From: Ryuthela nishihirai
Lineage: Eukaryota; Arthropoda; Arachnida; Araneae; Heptathelidae
DNA length: 64,000 bases
Assembly: GCA_038380435.1 (NCBI GenBank)
Contig: JAWZYU010000019.1
Location: forward strand, 26,809,801 to 26,873,800
Direction of reading: 5' to 3'
Positions 22,279-32,935 of this stretch are shown here, one piece after another (the first letter of the stretch is position 1; each line of letters begins with the position of its first letter). The notes under the pieces were generated by a model. It saw only the letters and a program-made list of their open reading frames with translations, had not been told where the DNA came from and did no database searches. A program made the position numbers and the translations under genes.

Positions 22279-22479
22279 AAGGCAGGCGACGAAGGCGCTC
22301 CACAAATATCGGATGCCTTTCGAAAAATCACTCCCGACCCACGGAAGATGGGAATCCTCATCTGTCACACCAAGAGGGTGAGAACTAAGCGGGACCATCC
22401 CACGAAATTCAGGACGAATCGCTCAAGTAGCCGCAGAACCACGAGGAAACTGCCAATTTCTGTCACCGATGACGTCTAA
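22279..22479 (+). CDS. candidate 3'-terminal exon of an unknown host gene
   Basis: A splice-acceptor-like TTGCATTCAG ends at 22278. From 22279 a phase-0 frame of 66 codons runs to TAA (22477-22479). The peptide is strongly charged: GDEGAPQISDAF, then the basic stretch KRVRTKRDHPTKFRTNRSS and SRRTTRKLP, ending SVTDDV. The segment is clearly GC-richer than its flanks and matches no repeat in the window. AATAAA-like sequence occurs near 22693. I do not recognise the family; the terminal DDV would fit a class III PDZ ligand only by pattern. Upstream exons were not found, so it may be a chance frame. Confidence 0.3.
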   Translation, partial: KAGDEGAPQISDAFRKITPDPRKMGILICHTKRVRTKRDHPTKFRTNRSSSRRTTRKLPISVTDDV

Positions 22480-22782
22480 TTCATTATAATATGATGATTA
22501 GACAAAGAATTCCGATATTTTTTAAATCTTAACTGAAAATAGTTAAAGAAGAAGGGTTTTGAGGAAGAGTTTTTATATGAATGCTTATATGAGATCGAGT
22601 TAACGCAGAATTCTGGTAAATTGGGAGATGCATTGTTTTTACTTGAATATACAGTATAAAATCCTCATTCTTCAGGCATTGTTAATAACAAAATAAAAAT
22701 TAAACCCAACATACAATATCCTCCAAAAATTTATTACTATAAAATCTGTTGTGTTGTAATCGGTATTTTTTTTAAACTTGCA

Positions 22783-22940
22783 ATGGTATAGCTCTCATGC
22801 ACACGGAGCCACGGCTTAACGTCCCATCCGATGGACGAAGGCATTTGAAGTCCCTTGGTGTTCCGTACTGACCGAGGTCTCGATGGAAAGTTTTACGGAG
22901 ATAAATCTTAAACCTGACCCAGCTGGGACTAGAACCAAAG
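22783..22940 (-). mobile_element. SINE-A internal fragment
   Basis: Minus-strand core and body (ACGGCTTAACGTCCCATCCG, GGAGATAAATCTTAAACC, CAGCTGGGACTAGAACC). Tail and most of the head are missing. Confidence 0.78.
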
Positions 22941-23270
22941 CCACCAACATACAAAGGATCTGGACTAACAGAAGACTTATTTTTCAAATATAATTTACCT
23001 TATTATATCTACCTCCCTAAATATAGAATTCAAAGTTGTTTATTTTTAAAAAACTTTAAATTAATTTTATAATATTCTTAAATGCTTTATTAAAATAGTT
23101 ATTAAAATTATTTTAATTTGACGGGTTTTAAAATAAATAGTTTAATTAAAATTTTAAACAAATTACACCACTAAAAATTTAATGCATAATTAATATCTCT
23201 CGCTTCGTCCCTCCTTCTGTTTAAGTCTATCCAGACATGTCTTATCAAGGTGACCTTGCTTCAATCTCAA
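22941..23270. other. AT-rich spacer
   Basis: TTTTAAA-rich sequence with no recognisable feature. Confidence 0.4.
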
Positions 23271-23320
23271 AACTGCAGATTGCGAGCCTGGCGCGTTACC
23301 GACAGATCCTTCGCCCCCCC
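23271..23320 (-). mobile_element. SINE-A head fragment, inverted
   Basis: CTGCAGATTGCGAGCCTGGC to TTCGCCCCCCC is the tRNA-like head on the minus strand, cut just after the anticodon arm. It lies head-to-head with the full copy at 23330. Confidence 0.78.
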
Positions 23321-23329
23321 ATCCGGAAG

Positions 23330-23710
23330 CGGGGGTGGCTCAGTCGGTAGCGTGCCGGGCTCGTAATCTGTAGTTCTCAGGTTTGAGTCCCAGCTGGGTC
23401 AGCGTGGAGATTTATCTCCGCAAAATTCCCCGCCCTGCCCACTGTCAGTAGGGGACACCGATGGGCTTGGAAAGGCCCCCGTCCATCGGATGGGACGTTA
23501 AGCCGTGATCCCAAATGCGGGAGAGCAATACTCTGTGCACGTTAAACAACATGCTGGATGGCCTTGACAGGAGGCTACCATCTCTCTCCCAACAGATGTT
23601 CCAGAGGGTCCCCTCCCCCCAACCTTCTCTGAGCCTTCGGGGTCAATATGACCTGGCCATTTAGCCCATGATGTGCAAAAAAGTGCCTCTCAGAGGTAAA
23701 ACAACCCAAC
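23330..23710 (+). mobile_element. SINE-A, full length
   Basis: Complete head (GGCTCAGTCGGTAGCG, GCTCGTAATCTG), B box (GGTTTGAGTCCCAGC), core and tail ending GTAAAACAACCCAACC, followed by a run of about 16 C residues. Confidence 0.9.
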
Positions 23711-23824
23711 CCCCCCCCCCCCCATCCGACGAAATAAGTGATAATCATTAAAGAAAATGCCAATGATTCACCTGGTGCCACATATGATTCTAGTCATACA
23801 AAACTTGCTACGATCGATAGAAAA

Positions 23825-24110
23825 CTAACAATTACGATATAGCTTTAATGCTTGTCTGAAATTTTGCTGTAAGAAACCTTTCATTAATGCATTCATATCC
23901 CAGAAGAGCATCACTAGCGTGTCTGCTGAGAAGAAGACCCACGTCTTGGTGATTCTTATTATCTTCCCTCCCTGTAAACAGAAATTTAAGATTATTTTTA
24001 AGAATCTGACGTTTATCTGTCCATCTGGTCTCTTGCAAACGAATTTCGGTGGTATAACGCTATGCTGGCGAAAAAAAGACGAAAGTTTCGGAAACATTAG
24101 ATACTAAGTC
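23825..24110 (-). pseudogene. RTE endonuclease fragment
   Basis: Minus-strand frame MQETRWTDKRQILKNNLKFL matches the start of the RTE AP-endonuclease (LQETRW, with the metal-binding Glu) and continues DVGLLLSRHASDALLGYECI to the next conserved block. It ends near 23830 at a point comparable to 15415 in the other LINE. Confidence 0.78.
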
Positions 24111-24651
24111 GTTTTATCCAGTATGCAATCGGTTTCGAACCCATAAAATAAAAAGTAACGGGTCGAAACCTTTTCCGATACATCCAACATGTAATTCTTC
24201 CCGAATGTAATCGGAAAACATTAGTTTTAGATCTGTTGCTCGATTAGAACATGAGTTACAATACTGCAACATTTATCGGGTTCGACCCAGTTAATCGGCT
24301 ACGTAACGGGTTCGATACCTTACGTGATTGAATTAACGGACCGAATTCCGGCAGTATAACGTTATGTTGGCGAAAAAGAAACGAACACTTTGGAAACGTT
24401 ATATATTAAATCATTTTATCCAGTATGCAACCAGTTTAGAACTTATAAAGCAAAAGTAGCGGGTCGAGACCTCTTCCAATATATTCAACGTGTAATTCTT
24501 CCAGAATATAACCGGAAAACATTTGTTTGAGATCTTTGGCTCTATTAGAATACGAGATCTCTTCACTGAAAGAGAAATTTAGAGTTATTTTCAATTTTCT
24601 CACCCTAACCCGTCCATCTAGTCTCTTGCAAACCTGGATTATATACATAGG
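24052..24651. repeat. two tandem ~300-bp units
   Basis: GTATAACGCTATGCTGGCG (24052) recurs as GTATAACGTTATGTTGGCG (24354), about 302 bp apart. TTTTATCCAGTATGCAA, CGGGTCGA and TGTAATTCTTCC repeat with the same spacing. The unit borders are marked by copies of the RTE endonuclease start. Divergence between units is substantial. Confidence 0.72.
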
Positions 24652-24690
24652 TTATAACGCTGGAATTCCTGCGTGAGGACATCAAGAGAA
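24436..24690 (-). pseudogene. second RTE endonuclease N-terminal fragment
   Basis: The frame on the minus strand around 24660-24600 reads NPGLQETRWTG in one frame and VCKRLDGRVRVRKLKI in the other, homologous to 24040-23990. The direct-repeat copy at 24655 starts at its 5' side. Confidence 0.62.
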
Positions 24691-26890
24691 TAATCTGAAC
24701 GTAGCGTCCTCACGTTTCATGTACCTGCACAGAGAAAATGACTAGTAGGATTTTTTGTAGAAACTTGGTTAATTGAGAAACGCAGGGCCAACTATATCAA
24801 ACAGCCCCGTGATAGCAGGCATGGGGCAAAGACCTGTTCCTCCACTGCTACAGGTTGAAGTGATCCATGTTGGTAGGAACTTCGAGCACCACCGTTTTTA
24901 AGTGGACCTTTTCAAGAGCCGTAAGACCTGCCTGTGACACATTACTCCAATTTAGGATTAACGATACACAACTAGCTAAGTGAGGGTTCAGGTAGCTGTG
25001 ATGGCGATGATCAGATTTATCCACCAGCTGATATAAGATATCCCGTGCCTCTGTTCACTTAGGGCTGGCAACCCACAAGCAAACAGAAAACACAGCGGCA
25101 AATTCTCCCTGAACAGATGTCCACCTCTGCAGCAAGTCCAGAATCCATAATCAAGCTCAAAGCCGTAAACCAGTCCAGTGTCATAGGCGTAAATGGGCAT
25201 CACCAAGACCCTGTGAAGTTGACCATTCCTCAACAGAGCAGAGAAAGGAAAAAAATGTGGCCATAGATGACCAGATCAGTAGGGTACACCGTTCTGACAG
25301 CCTTCAATTTCTGTTTCTTCCGAAAAGAGAATATCTCTTTTGGAAAAAAACTTTTTGAAAGTTACTAATGGCATGCTCCAAGGGAAGGCAGGGTCGGACA
25401 TTATGTGCTAGAACCGGACGGTTCTATGCCTCATCACTGGGAATTGGTACACAACAATCCTTCCAGTTTATGCATAGGCAACATTTAGAGACCAGATGCA
25501 TTAGTGGAGAAAATTTGAAATGCAGGCTAGTTTGTGATCCGAACCTATAGGAACATCAGAATCACATAGAGAGGATAGTATCAATAGGTGTAGTGTTGAT
25601 AATCCAATATTCGGTACTGAAAGCGTGAAAATATCGTTGATGAAAATCTGTTTTTCTTAAACCTTGGACGTATCATTAAGATACATCCGTGATATACAAG
25701 TCTTCAGTTGCATACTTTTGTATATAAGTGACTGAACGAAAGGCAAATAATTCTATTAAATTAATATATATATTTTGTGGTAGTTTAACTCTGAAAATAC
25801 CAATTAATGAATAATTCAGAAACGGAACAGGTATACAGGTAACTCTCATTTAATGCGGGAGATGAGTTCCGGTTAGAGTTATTTTCAATTTTCACACCTT
25901 AACCCGTCCATCTAGAATCGTTAATCTAGATCTAAATATCGTTAAACAAATTTCCGCGTAATACTAGGGGATTTGTTATTTGTTGGTATTTTCGCCTATC
26001 TTATTGACCTATTTTCCTTTTCTTAGTTTCGTAATGGATGCTTTATTTCCACAAAAATAATAATAATTCTCGATATTTATTTAAAGATTACATATATGCA
26101 TAATTATATATATAAATATGTGATCGATTAATTAATTTTACAATTTATTTCTTAATAAGGAACGAAACTATCTGGTTCGCTTTTCTTGACTCTGTTTTGT
26201 GCGTAATGTTTATTTGTAGCATTTCATTAACTGGTCACAACATCGTCTTATGGCATCCTGTCACGAAATATCGATATCATGATCCTTCAACAAATAAATG
26301 CGTTATTTGTGCAGTGAAATCTAAATATTTAAACGCCAACACTATTTCTGGTTCAGATTCTTGTTGTTCTTCAAAAGCAGAGTTGAATTCTAAAATCCTG
26401 AAGTTCATCGTTAGTGAGTGGCTCACTGTGGAGTTTAATAACTTCGTCTATCTTTCAAAGTAACGCTTTCCTATCCTGCTCCAATTTGATATTTCGCTGA
26501 TGTTAATTAAAATATCCAACATAAATTCTTGTAAATAGAGTATTTAGAAGGATAAATCCAGGCACGATTTACGTGAATTATTCAGTAGTGATTGGGAGAA
26601 CTCAATTGCACAGTGTGGTTGGACCTCCGTAGCCCATGGCTGCTTGATGATGATCGTGTTGTTGTTGATGGTGATTATTAAACTAAAAACATTGCAGTAC
26701 TCTAGTAAGTACGAATTAAAGCTCCATTTAGGAATATTCGAAGTAATTTTCAGTAAAATGGACCAAGAAATGCAAAGAAAGAGAAAAAGTGTGTGAAGTG
26801 CCATAAAACGTGTGGTGAAAAAAGGCAATAAATGAAATCTATCTGATAATAAAGATAATGCAACTTATAATGCTTTTTCTTCTGGCAATA
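24655..26890 (+). repeat. ~2.2 kb direct repeat, copy 2
   Basis: Partner of 15430-17640. Carries the minus-strand frame 25233-24988, whose peptide aligns with that at 16024-15815 over about 60 residues with substitutions but no gap (shared blocks YGFWTC and FACGLPALSEQ). Includes the RTE 3' tail at 26540-26680 and a possible Tigger-like end at 25836. Confidence 0.82.
26540..26680 (+). mobile_element. RTE LINE 3' tail fragment
   Basis: GGTTGGACCTCCGTAGCCCA, then TGGCTGCTTGATGATGATCG: the same RTE terminus as at 17275-17400, within the second direct repeat. Confidence 0.75.
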
Positions 26891-27034
26891 ATATGATTCA
26901 AATGTATACCACGTGAGAGTTATCCATTTCAGTTCGTTACAGGAGCTGTTATCCCCTTTGAGAATGTCAGTAATCGGTACAGAATGGAGATAAAATCATA
27001 AACATATAGTATACACTGAGATGCCAATTTGTTA

Positions 27035-27190
27035 GGTACAGCACCTAAATGTGTGATAGAGAGCTCAGTGTTGTTTATACCGTTTCATGACCTTCATAGG
27101 CATCTTCATTTACCTGCAGTTTCTTCGATTTGCATAAAGATGCTTTGGTCAAAATGTTTTGACTCTTCGTATATATTATGCATTTTTCAG
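27035..27190 (-). mobile_element. Tc1 terminal fragment
   Basis: AGCTCAGTGTTGTTTATACC, CGTTTCATGACCTTC and TTACCTGCAGTTTCTTCG match the 5' non-coding end of the Tc1 at 7403-8625 (its 8505-8625 part). It starts at an altered terminal repeat, ACACTGAGATGCCAA. It could be a deletion derivative. Confidence 0.7.
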
Positions 27191-28547
27191 GCAATGTTTT
27201 GAAAAGTTGTAAAACGAACGGGAAAGCATTTTACTGCAACAGAATTCAGTTTCTTACCATCACCCTATCCCCTTACTCTTAATTTTTTTTTCTAGATCAG
27301 GACCTGACTGTTATATTTCGTTGGCATTATTGTGAATCAAGAATTTGTTTTTGTATTTGCTTTTAACACAAATCTTTAAAAGCAAAATTTGCTAATGGCA
27401 TCGTCAGTTCCGACTGTCCGTCCATCTGTCTGTGTATTCAATATCTCTGTAACCAATCGATCGATTTCATTGGTTCTTTATGCTTTGGATGCAGGAAAAG
27501 TCTCAGTTTACATGCATATGTTTTTATATCTGCGTTTCTATGGACGCAATATTTCTGCAATTAATCAACCGATCTCGATATACTTTTTTCATTCCATAGA
27601 AGAAAGAATCTAGTTTTGCACGCGCATATCTTTAATTGCCAATACGGAGAGGGTTAGGGCTGGCATCTAGCATTTGGGAAATTTTCAATTATCCTACGCC
27701 TAATGCTACCCATTTTAATTTGAAATAAAGAGTGATACGAAGCTAAATCACTGTTTTCGTCCCTCTGATTTGTTATCTCACGTTGTCAGGCTAACTTAAC
27801 TTTACACTTAACTTTTTTAGGAAAAGGTTCCACAGCTCTTTTCAGAGCTTAACGGTTAGATTAGATGAGTTATGTAGGTTTTCTGGATCCAGGAAGAAGC
27901 GTGCTTCTACTCATGTCGTATTTTTTACTTTCTCTTTTCCGCCCATCCAAATGCATGTCAGACTTTAAGCGAAAAATGGTATTCTGTCAGAAGACGATAA
28001 CCCTCGAATTTAATGCAGTCCCATCCAACAACACCCATCTTGCAATAAAGGCCTTCTCCAAAGTGAAGTAGCTGCCAGCAGTGACAAAAACAGCACTGAT
28101 CCCAGATTCAGAAGGCCATATACTTAAAGAACCGACAATATGCATCATTAGCTGTAGTGAGGCAGATATCGCAGCCTATGGCACAATAAAACTTCTTAAC
28201 GAAATAAAATTGAATCTTGAAAAAAAAAATGAAATTAAGTCTAACTAGAAGAAAAAATATTCTTATGGAACTGGAGACAGAAAGAACCACTAACATATGC
28301 AAGAATATCACGCATATCATGGGGCACAGAGTCAACCTACGATTCCCCAAAAAGCATGTGTTTCATCCTCAAGGGCTCCTAACGGGAATTCACGTCAATA
28401 ATTAGTTGATTCTGCTAAAAAAAATACAGTTAAAAATTGATATAAATAAATAATAAATAATTTCTTAAAATCGTTTACTCGCATTTTGAATGACTTTAGT
28501 TAAGAACTGTAATAAATAGGTGTATAGCAGTAGGTTATGTTGTCCCA
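27191..28547. other. no gene recognised
   Basis: Short frames at 27389-27613, 27865-28071 and 28108-28350 have no motif I can name. A GTCCGTCCATCTGTCTGTGT stretch near 27418 looks repetitive. No repeat partner found in the window. Confidence 0.35.
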
Positions 28548-28790
28548 TGACCGAGTGGTGTGCGCGCTTGGCTACTGATCTAAGATACTTGGGTTCGGTT
28601 ATATATCTAAGGTACCCAGTTCGGTACCTGGGTTCGGATCTAAAGTACCCGGGTTAAGGTATGGATATTGGTGTTTTTCTGATGAGGCCCCGCCATTCTC
28701 TCAAACCTTCTACTCTGGCGTATAAACTGACAGGCTCCTATCAGACCTCTGTGGCTAGCAACTGCTTGAGGGGGTATTTGTAATTTATTT
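28548..28790 (+). mobile_element. SINE-B with internally amplified B-box region
   Basis: Head GACCGAGTGGTGTGCGCGCT resembles a serine-type tRNA. The B-box segment is expanded: GGGTTCGG occurs twice, with a degraded third unit, and a small GGTACC inverted repeat lies between (28590-28660). The tail has CTGACAGGCTCCTATCAGAC and CTGCTTGAGGGGGTATTT, as in 32713-32925. Confidence 0.8.
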
Positions 28791-29246
28791 ATTTTATTAT
28801 ATCAGAAGACAAAAACTTGCAGTGAATTAAAATTTTTGTTAACGGAGTCGCTGTCGACCTTGAAGTCTGTGGATATGCTTGTTTCTGGGAAGTGATTTGG
28901 CGTAGCCCATGAATATGGTTCGAACAGGACTTCATAGTGATACAGTTGGAAATTAGCTAATGGTATTCTGTAAATTTAGATTGGTAGTGACTTACAAGAG
29001 CATTTATTATTTACAACACTTTGCACCAGAAAATAATTAATAAGTGCTATTGATTCCATTATTCACTCTCCGTGTTTTTATGAGTATGGACTGGAAGTGA
29101 CTTGTTCATGAATTTGCATTTTGCAGACAAGTTTTCTCTGATTGGGTTATTTAGTTTCAGTGCTTTTCTAAAGTGGGAAGCTGAGCTGCACAGCGACATC
29201 ATAGTAAAATAATCCAAGTTCAGAATCTTCGTGTACGCACCACGAA
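28791..29246. other. AT-rich spacer
   Basis: No recognisable feature; the minus frame at 29059-29368 overlaps the tandem repeat that follows. Confidence 0.35.
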
Positions 29247-29570
29247 GGTTGCCAGACACTATTCTCTAAAAAAATCGTTGCCAGATTTTTTTTCTGAATT
29301 CTGTAATCAACCATATTGTTCGGAAATTTATTTGACTGAATGTACAGGAAGGTTACCAGATCAATCATTTCTAAAAAAAATGGTTGCCAGATATTTATTT
29401 CTAAATTCTGTAATCAACCATAGTGTTCGGATATTTATTTGAGCGACTGTTTGTACACGGTGGTTGCCAGATCACTAATTTCCAGTCGTTGTCAGATATA
29501 TTTTCTGAATTCTGTAATCAACCATAATGTTGGGATATTTTTTTGACCGACTGAACCTCTCAGAAGTAAA
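29247..29570 (+). repeat. three tandem ~104-111 bp units, half-element of a foldback MITE
   Basis: Units start GGTTGCCAG or GGTTACCAG at 29247, 29351 and 29462. Each runs through TCTGTAATCAACCATA and GGATATTTATTTGA to a GACTG-containing end. Each unit equals one arm of the foldback element at 32135-32352. Confidence 0.85.
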
Positions 29571-29757
29571 ACTACCGAACCCCAATGCTCACGAGCAATA
29601 CCTAAAACCTTTCCTCCAATCTTTCAAATTGGTTTTGCGATACGAATTGCTTTCGTTTCTTTAGATGCCTACGGGCCACAACTGAATCTATGTATGATGC
29701 TTAAAAATCGATCCGTAGTAAATACAAAGATTACCTGTAGAAACAGACTTCCAACAT

Positions 29758-29975
29758 TAGTTAAAATATTCTGAAAAAAAAAAAAAAATTCATCGCCGAC
29801 ACGGCGGGAATCGAACCCGCATCTCTCCAGATTCATGAAAGAGCGCGCTACCATTGCACCAATTTCATTGTCCGAGGCGTGGTGCAATGGTAGCGCGCTC
29901 TGGCACGAATCTGTAGAGATGGGAGTTCGATTCCCGCCGGGTCGGCGATGAATTCTTTTCAGAATATTTTAACTA
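29758..29975. mobile_element. inverted-repeat element with tRNA-like arms
   Basis: Arms 29758-29860 and 29881-29975 are reverse complements, broken mainly by a 15-nt A run in the left arm, with a 20-bp loop. Each arm holds tRNA-like A and B boxes (GGTGCAATGGTAGCGCGCTC and GTTCGATTCCCGCC) pointing outward, then a shared flank GATGAATTC and AGAATATTTTAACTA. No 5' acceptor strand matches the 3' side, so neither arm is a working tRNA gene. Confidence 0.85.
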
Positions 29976-30161
29976 TGTATGAATGGGTTTTCCATGTGTA
30001 TTTGCAGATTGTTACACTCATCCGTGGTCAGAATATACGTTTCTACTTCTATTTCTTTATGAAACTAAATAACATTTTAGGTATTGTTTCAAGAAATAAA
30101 TGATTATTTATTATCTCAATCGTGGTTAGGATTTAACCTTGAAATTTATTAAAGGAGGAGG

Positions 30162-30542
30162 TTGGGTTGTTTACCTCTGAGCGGTAGTTTTTTGCACACC
30201 ATGGGCTAAATGGCCAGGTCACAAGGACCCTGAAGGCTCAGAGAAGGCTCGGGGGGGACCCATTGGATAGCTGTTGGGAAACAGATGGTAGTCTCCCATC
30301 AAGGCCATCCAGTGTGTTCTTTAACATGCACAGGGTATGGCTCTCCCGTACACGGCGACACGGCTTAAAATCCCATTCGACGGACGGCGGCCTTTCCAAG
30401 CCCATCGGTGTCCCTTACTGACCGTGGGCAGGGTGGGGTATTTTGCTGAGATAAATCCCAACGCTGACTCAGCTGGGACTCGAACCTGGGAACTTCAGAT
30501 TACAAGCCTTTCGCGCTACCGACTGGGCCACCCCCGCCCCCA
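30162..30542 (-). mobile_element. SINE-A, full length with target duplication
   Basis: Flanked by an 11-bp direct repeat AAAGGAGGAGG (30151-30161 and 30543-30553). Complete tail, core and head on the minus strand, moderately diverged. Confidence 0.92.
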
Positions 30543-30899
30543 AAAGGAGGAGGAGGTCTGCAGTGAAATATTTCAAACTGATGATATATACTTAGTGGTT
30601 AAATTAAACTACGTTACTTTGTAGATCTGCGGATAAAAACGGTTAGTTGCACAAAGCTGAAATTTGAAGGGGATAATAATCAGGTCATGCAGAATAGAAT
30701 GGCAGGTAAAAAATGAAATTCTTATAAAAACTGCCAGCGGGTTGAACGTGGCGATGTACAGAAAAACCATGCACATTATTTACCAATCACTTGTTAGTAA
30801 GAGAATATATCAAGTGGTTACAGAATGAAAACAGAAAGCCATTATGAGATCTGACCCTTTTGTAATAGACCGATCATTTTCACTTTTCCAAACTTTCCA

Positions 30900-31525
30900 G
30901 AAGAGGGGACAGGAAGAGCCACGACACCGGAACTAAAGGATCGTGCATTATTTGTTAAGCTCTCTTTCCAAAATAATAACAAAGACAAGAATGCTGTAGC
31001 CGAATATTGCTTACTGACGAGATGCAGACGCCTTTGAGGAGAATGAGTACAAAACAGGGCTCAGAGTTTTGAAGAAACGGTTATTAATCGTTATGCCATT
31101 GCAGAGGAAGTCTACCGGTTTTTGAACACATTGTAAATGGCTAATGCAGTAGTCTTCTCTTAGAGCCAGGGCCGATGTAACACTCCTTAATCTTGCATGA
31201 TCGACTGTCTCCAAGGTCCTACGAAGTGTATTGCGCTACTTCCGGTACAAATTGATATTTTCGAAGCTTAAGGCTGGATAGGATGGAGCCGGACAACAAT
31301 TGGCCATGGAACATTTTACGGAGTAAGGAGCTGCACTTCCGGCTGAATTGTAATGTCAACACTCAGAATTGTTGGGTAAAGGAATCATCACATACTCTGA
31401 GGTTGACAAATTTCACAGCATTCTCCACCTGTTACTGTGTGGTGTGCTTTCAATTATACTATCATCTAGGAACCCTTCTTTTTCGAGGAGGTCCAAGCCA
31501 TGATCTCCTAACACGTATAACACAA
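30900..31525 (+). pseudogene. mariner-superfamily transposase relic (DUF4817-like type)
   Basis: Reconstructable only across several frames. There is an N-terminal helix region (GRATTPELKDRALFVKLSF), a linker (TVSKVLRSVLRYFRYKLIFS) and, at 31283 onward, NNWPWNILRSKELHFRLNCN followed by VNTQNC. This matches the catalytic block that in spider and other arthropod relatives reads roughly as W-T-DE-A-HF-LNG-VN-QN; the catalytic Asp position reads K. Later blocks fade by 31525. Family naming rests on my memory of the motif. Confidence 0.68.
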
Positions 31526-32134
31526 ATTCCATAGCACTCCAAATAAAGCATGTCCAGAGCACAATGCTTTATTTGGTACAGTTTCATGTTATCTCAGTAA
31601 TAACTCAGATACATAACTTAGTAACTTCTTAAACAAGCTTTACATTAAAATCATCGCAATCAAATCTATTTTAGTGTCGATTTTCAACAAAATTCGTTCA
31701 CTATTTTCACACTTGCGCAGATTGTAATATTTAACAGCTAAAATGACAGTTTAAATAATTGTTCTACTAAGTTAATAAAAACTAGTTAAAAAGAAAGCAA
31801 AACCGTCATACTGAACTTTACTAATCCATATATGAGTGTTTTTAGCAGTTCTTATAATAATTATGTTAATTTCAACTAATTATAAATGACATTTTGCAGA
31901 ACAAGCTAAACTTGCTAAATGTTTCAGCTTCCACAACACTTTAAACGCTAAACGCACATTTTTAAAAATTTGTTGCGTTTGGAAAAGGTATTTTGATTTA
32001 AATAGATTTGACTAAGATTTTTAAATTAGGAAGAATTTTTCATAAATCTCTTATTTAAGGAATTCACTGAATTCTGCAACTGACTTACTATTGACATAAT
32101 ATAGGACTGCACTTAATGATGGAAAGGCTTAGTG
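31526..32134. other. AT-rich, no feature recognised
   Basis: No coding signal or repeat partner seen. Confidence 0.35.
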
Positions 32135-32352
32135 TACATGCACAATTGCTCAAAATGAAATATCCGAACACTATGGTTGATTGCAGATTTCAGAAAAAAA
32201 TCTGGCAACTTTTTTTAGAAATTAGTGATCTTGCAATCTTCGTGTACGTACGAAGGTTGCCAGATCACTGTTTCTAAAAAAAACTGTTGCCAGATATTTT
32301 TTATGAATTCTGAAATCAACCATAGCGTTCGGATATTTTTTTGAGCGACTGT
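32135..32352. mobile_element. foldback MITE, ~100-bp arms
   Basis: Left arm (to about 32242) is the reverse complement of the right arm (from 32251), with TGTACGTA at the centre. Outer ends read GCTCAAAATGAAATATCCGA and TCGGATATTTTTTTGAGC. The interior includes TCTGGCAAC and GTTGCCAGA. A tandem array of single arms is at 29247-29570. Confidence 0.85.
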
Positions 32353-32459
32353 ACTCTGTAGGGACTCATCTGTAAATACTGAAGCAATATGAATGTAGGA
32401 TGGATGTTATAATGTGATATCACATAACATACTATTAACGTTCTTTTTAAACAAGCCTA

Positions 32460-32700
32460 GTACACTACGACATTAAAATGCTATATTTATTTTTGCGATT
32501 AGTCTTTTTACGGTTTTCCGATTTCAAAAATCATATTTTTATGTAATATCCCTTGTAATTAAATACTAGTAGAGTTAATACTCAAATGGTATGTTGACAT
32601 TCGTACAAAAGTGAAGATTCCTACACAAAATTCGTTAGTAAAATGAAGAGGCGGTCCTGCTATGTATAGCGGGTGGGTGAAGTGTTAAATCCCTCTGATA
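32460..32700 (+). repeat. AT-rich dispersed repeat family E, member
   Basis: Shares TGCTATATTTATTTTTGCGA and TTCCTACACAAAATTCGTTA with the 2-kb module copies (4735-4960; reverse at 38450-38650 and 56560-56760). No coding content. Confidence 0.7.
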
Positions 32701-32712
32701 CGTTATATATGT

Positions 32713-32925
32713 CACCGGCAATGGCCGAGTGGTTAACGCGCTTGGCTACTAATCTATGGGATCTGGGTTCGAGCACCGGGTACGGCATGGCTGTTTGTGT
32801 CGTTTTTCTGCTGAGGTCCTGCCATCCTCTCAGATCTTCTACTGTGGCATATAAACTGACGGGCTCCTGTCAGACCTCTGTGGCAAGCAGCTTGCTTGAG
32901 GGGGTATTTATTTTTTTTTTTTTTT
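32713..32925 (+). mobile_element. SINE-B, best copy
   Basis: Head GGCCGAGTGGTTAACGCGCT then TTGGCTACTAATCTATGG, with B box GGGTTCGAGCACC. The loop reads TACTAAT, giving an ACT anticodon, close to a serine tRNA (GCT) with one change. The body has GCCATCCTCTCAGATCTTCT; the tail GACGGGCTCCTGTCAGACCT and CTTGCTTGAGGGGGTATTTA ends in a T run. Confidence 0.88.
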
Positions 32926-32935
32926 AATTTTGAAA

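Noticed and set aside
29793..29950. Two tRNA genes
   Set aside because: A and B boxes are present, but acceptor stems do not pair and the anticodon arms are irregular; they are better explained as arms of an inverted repeat.
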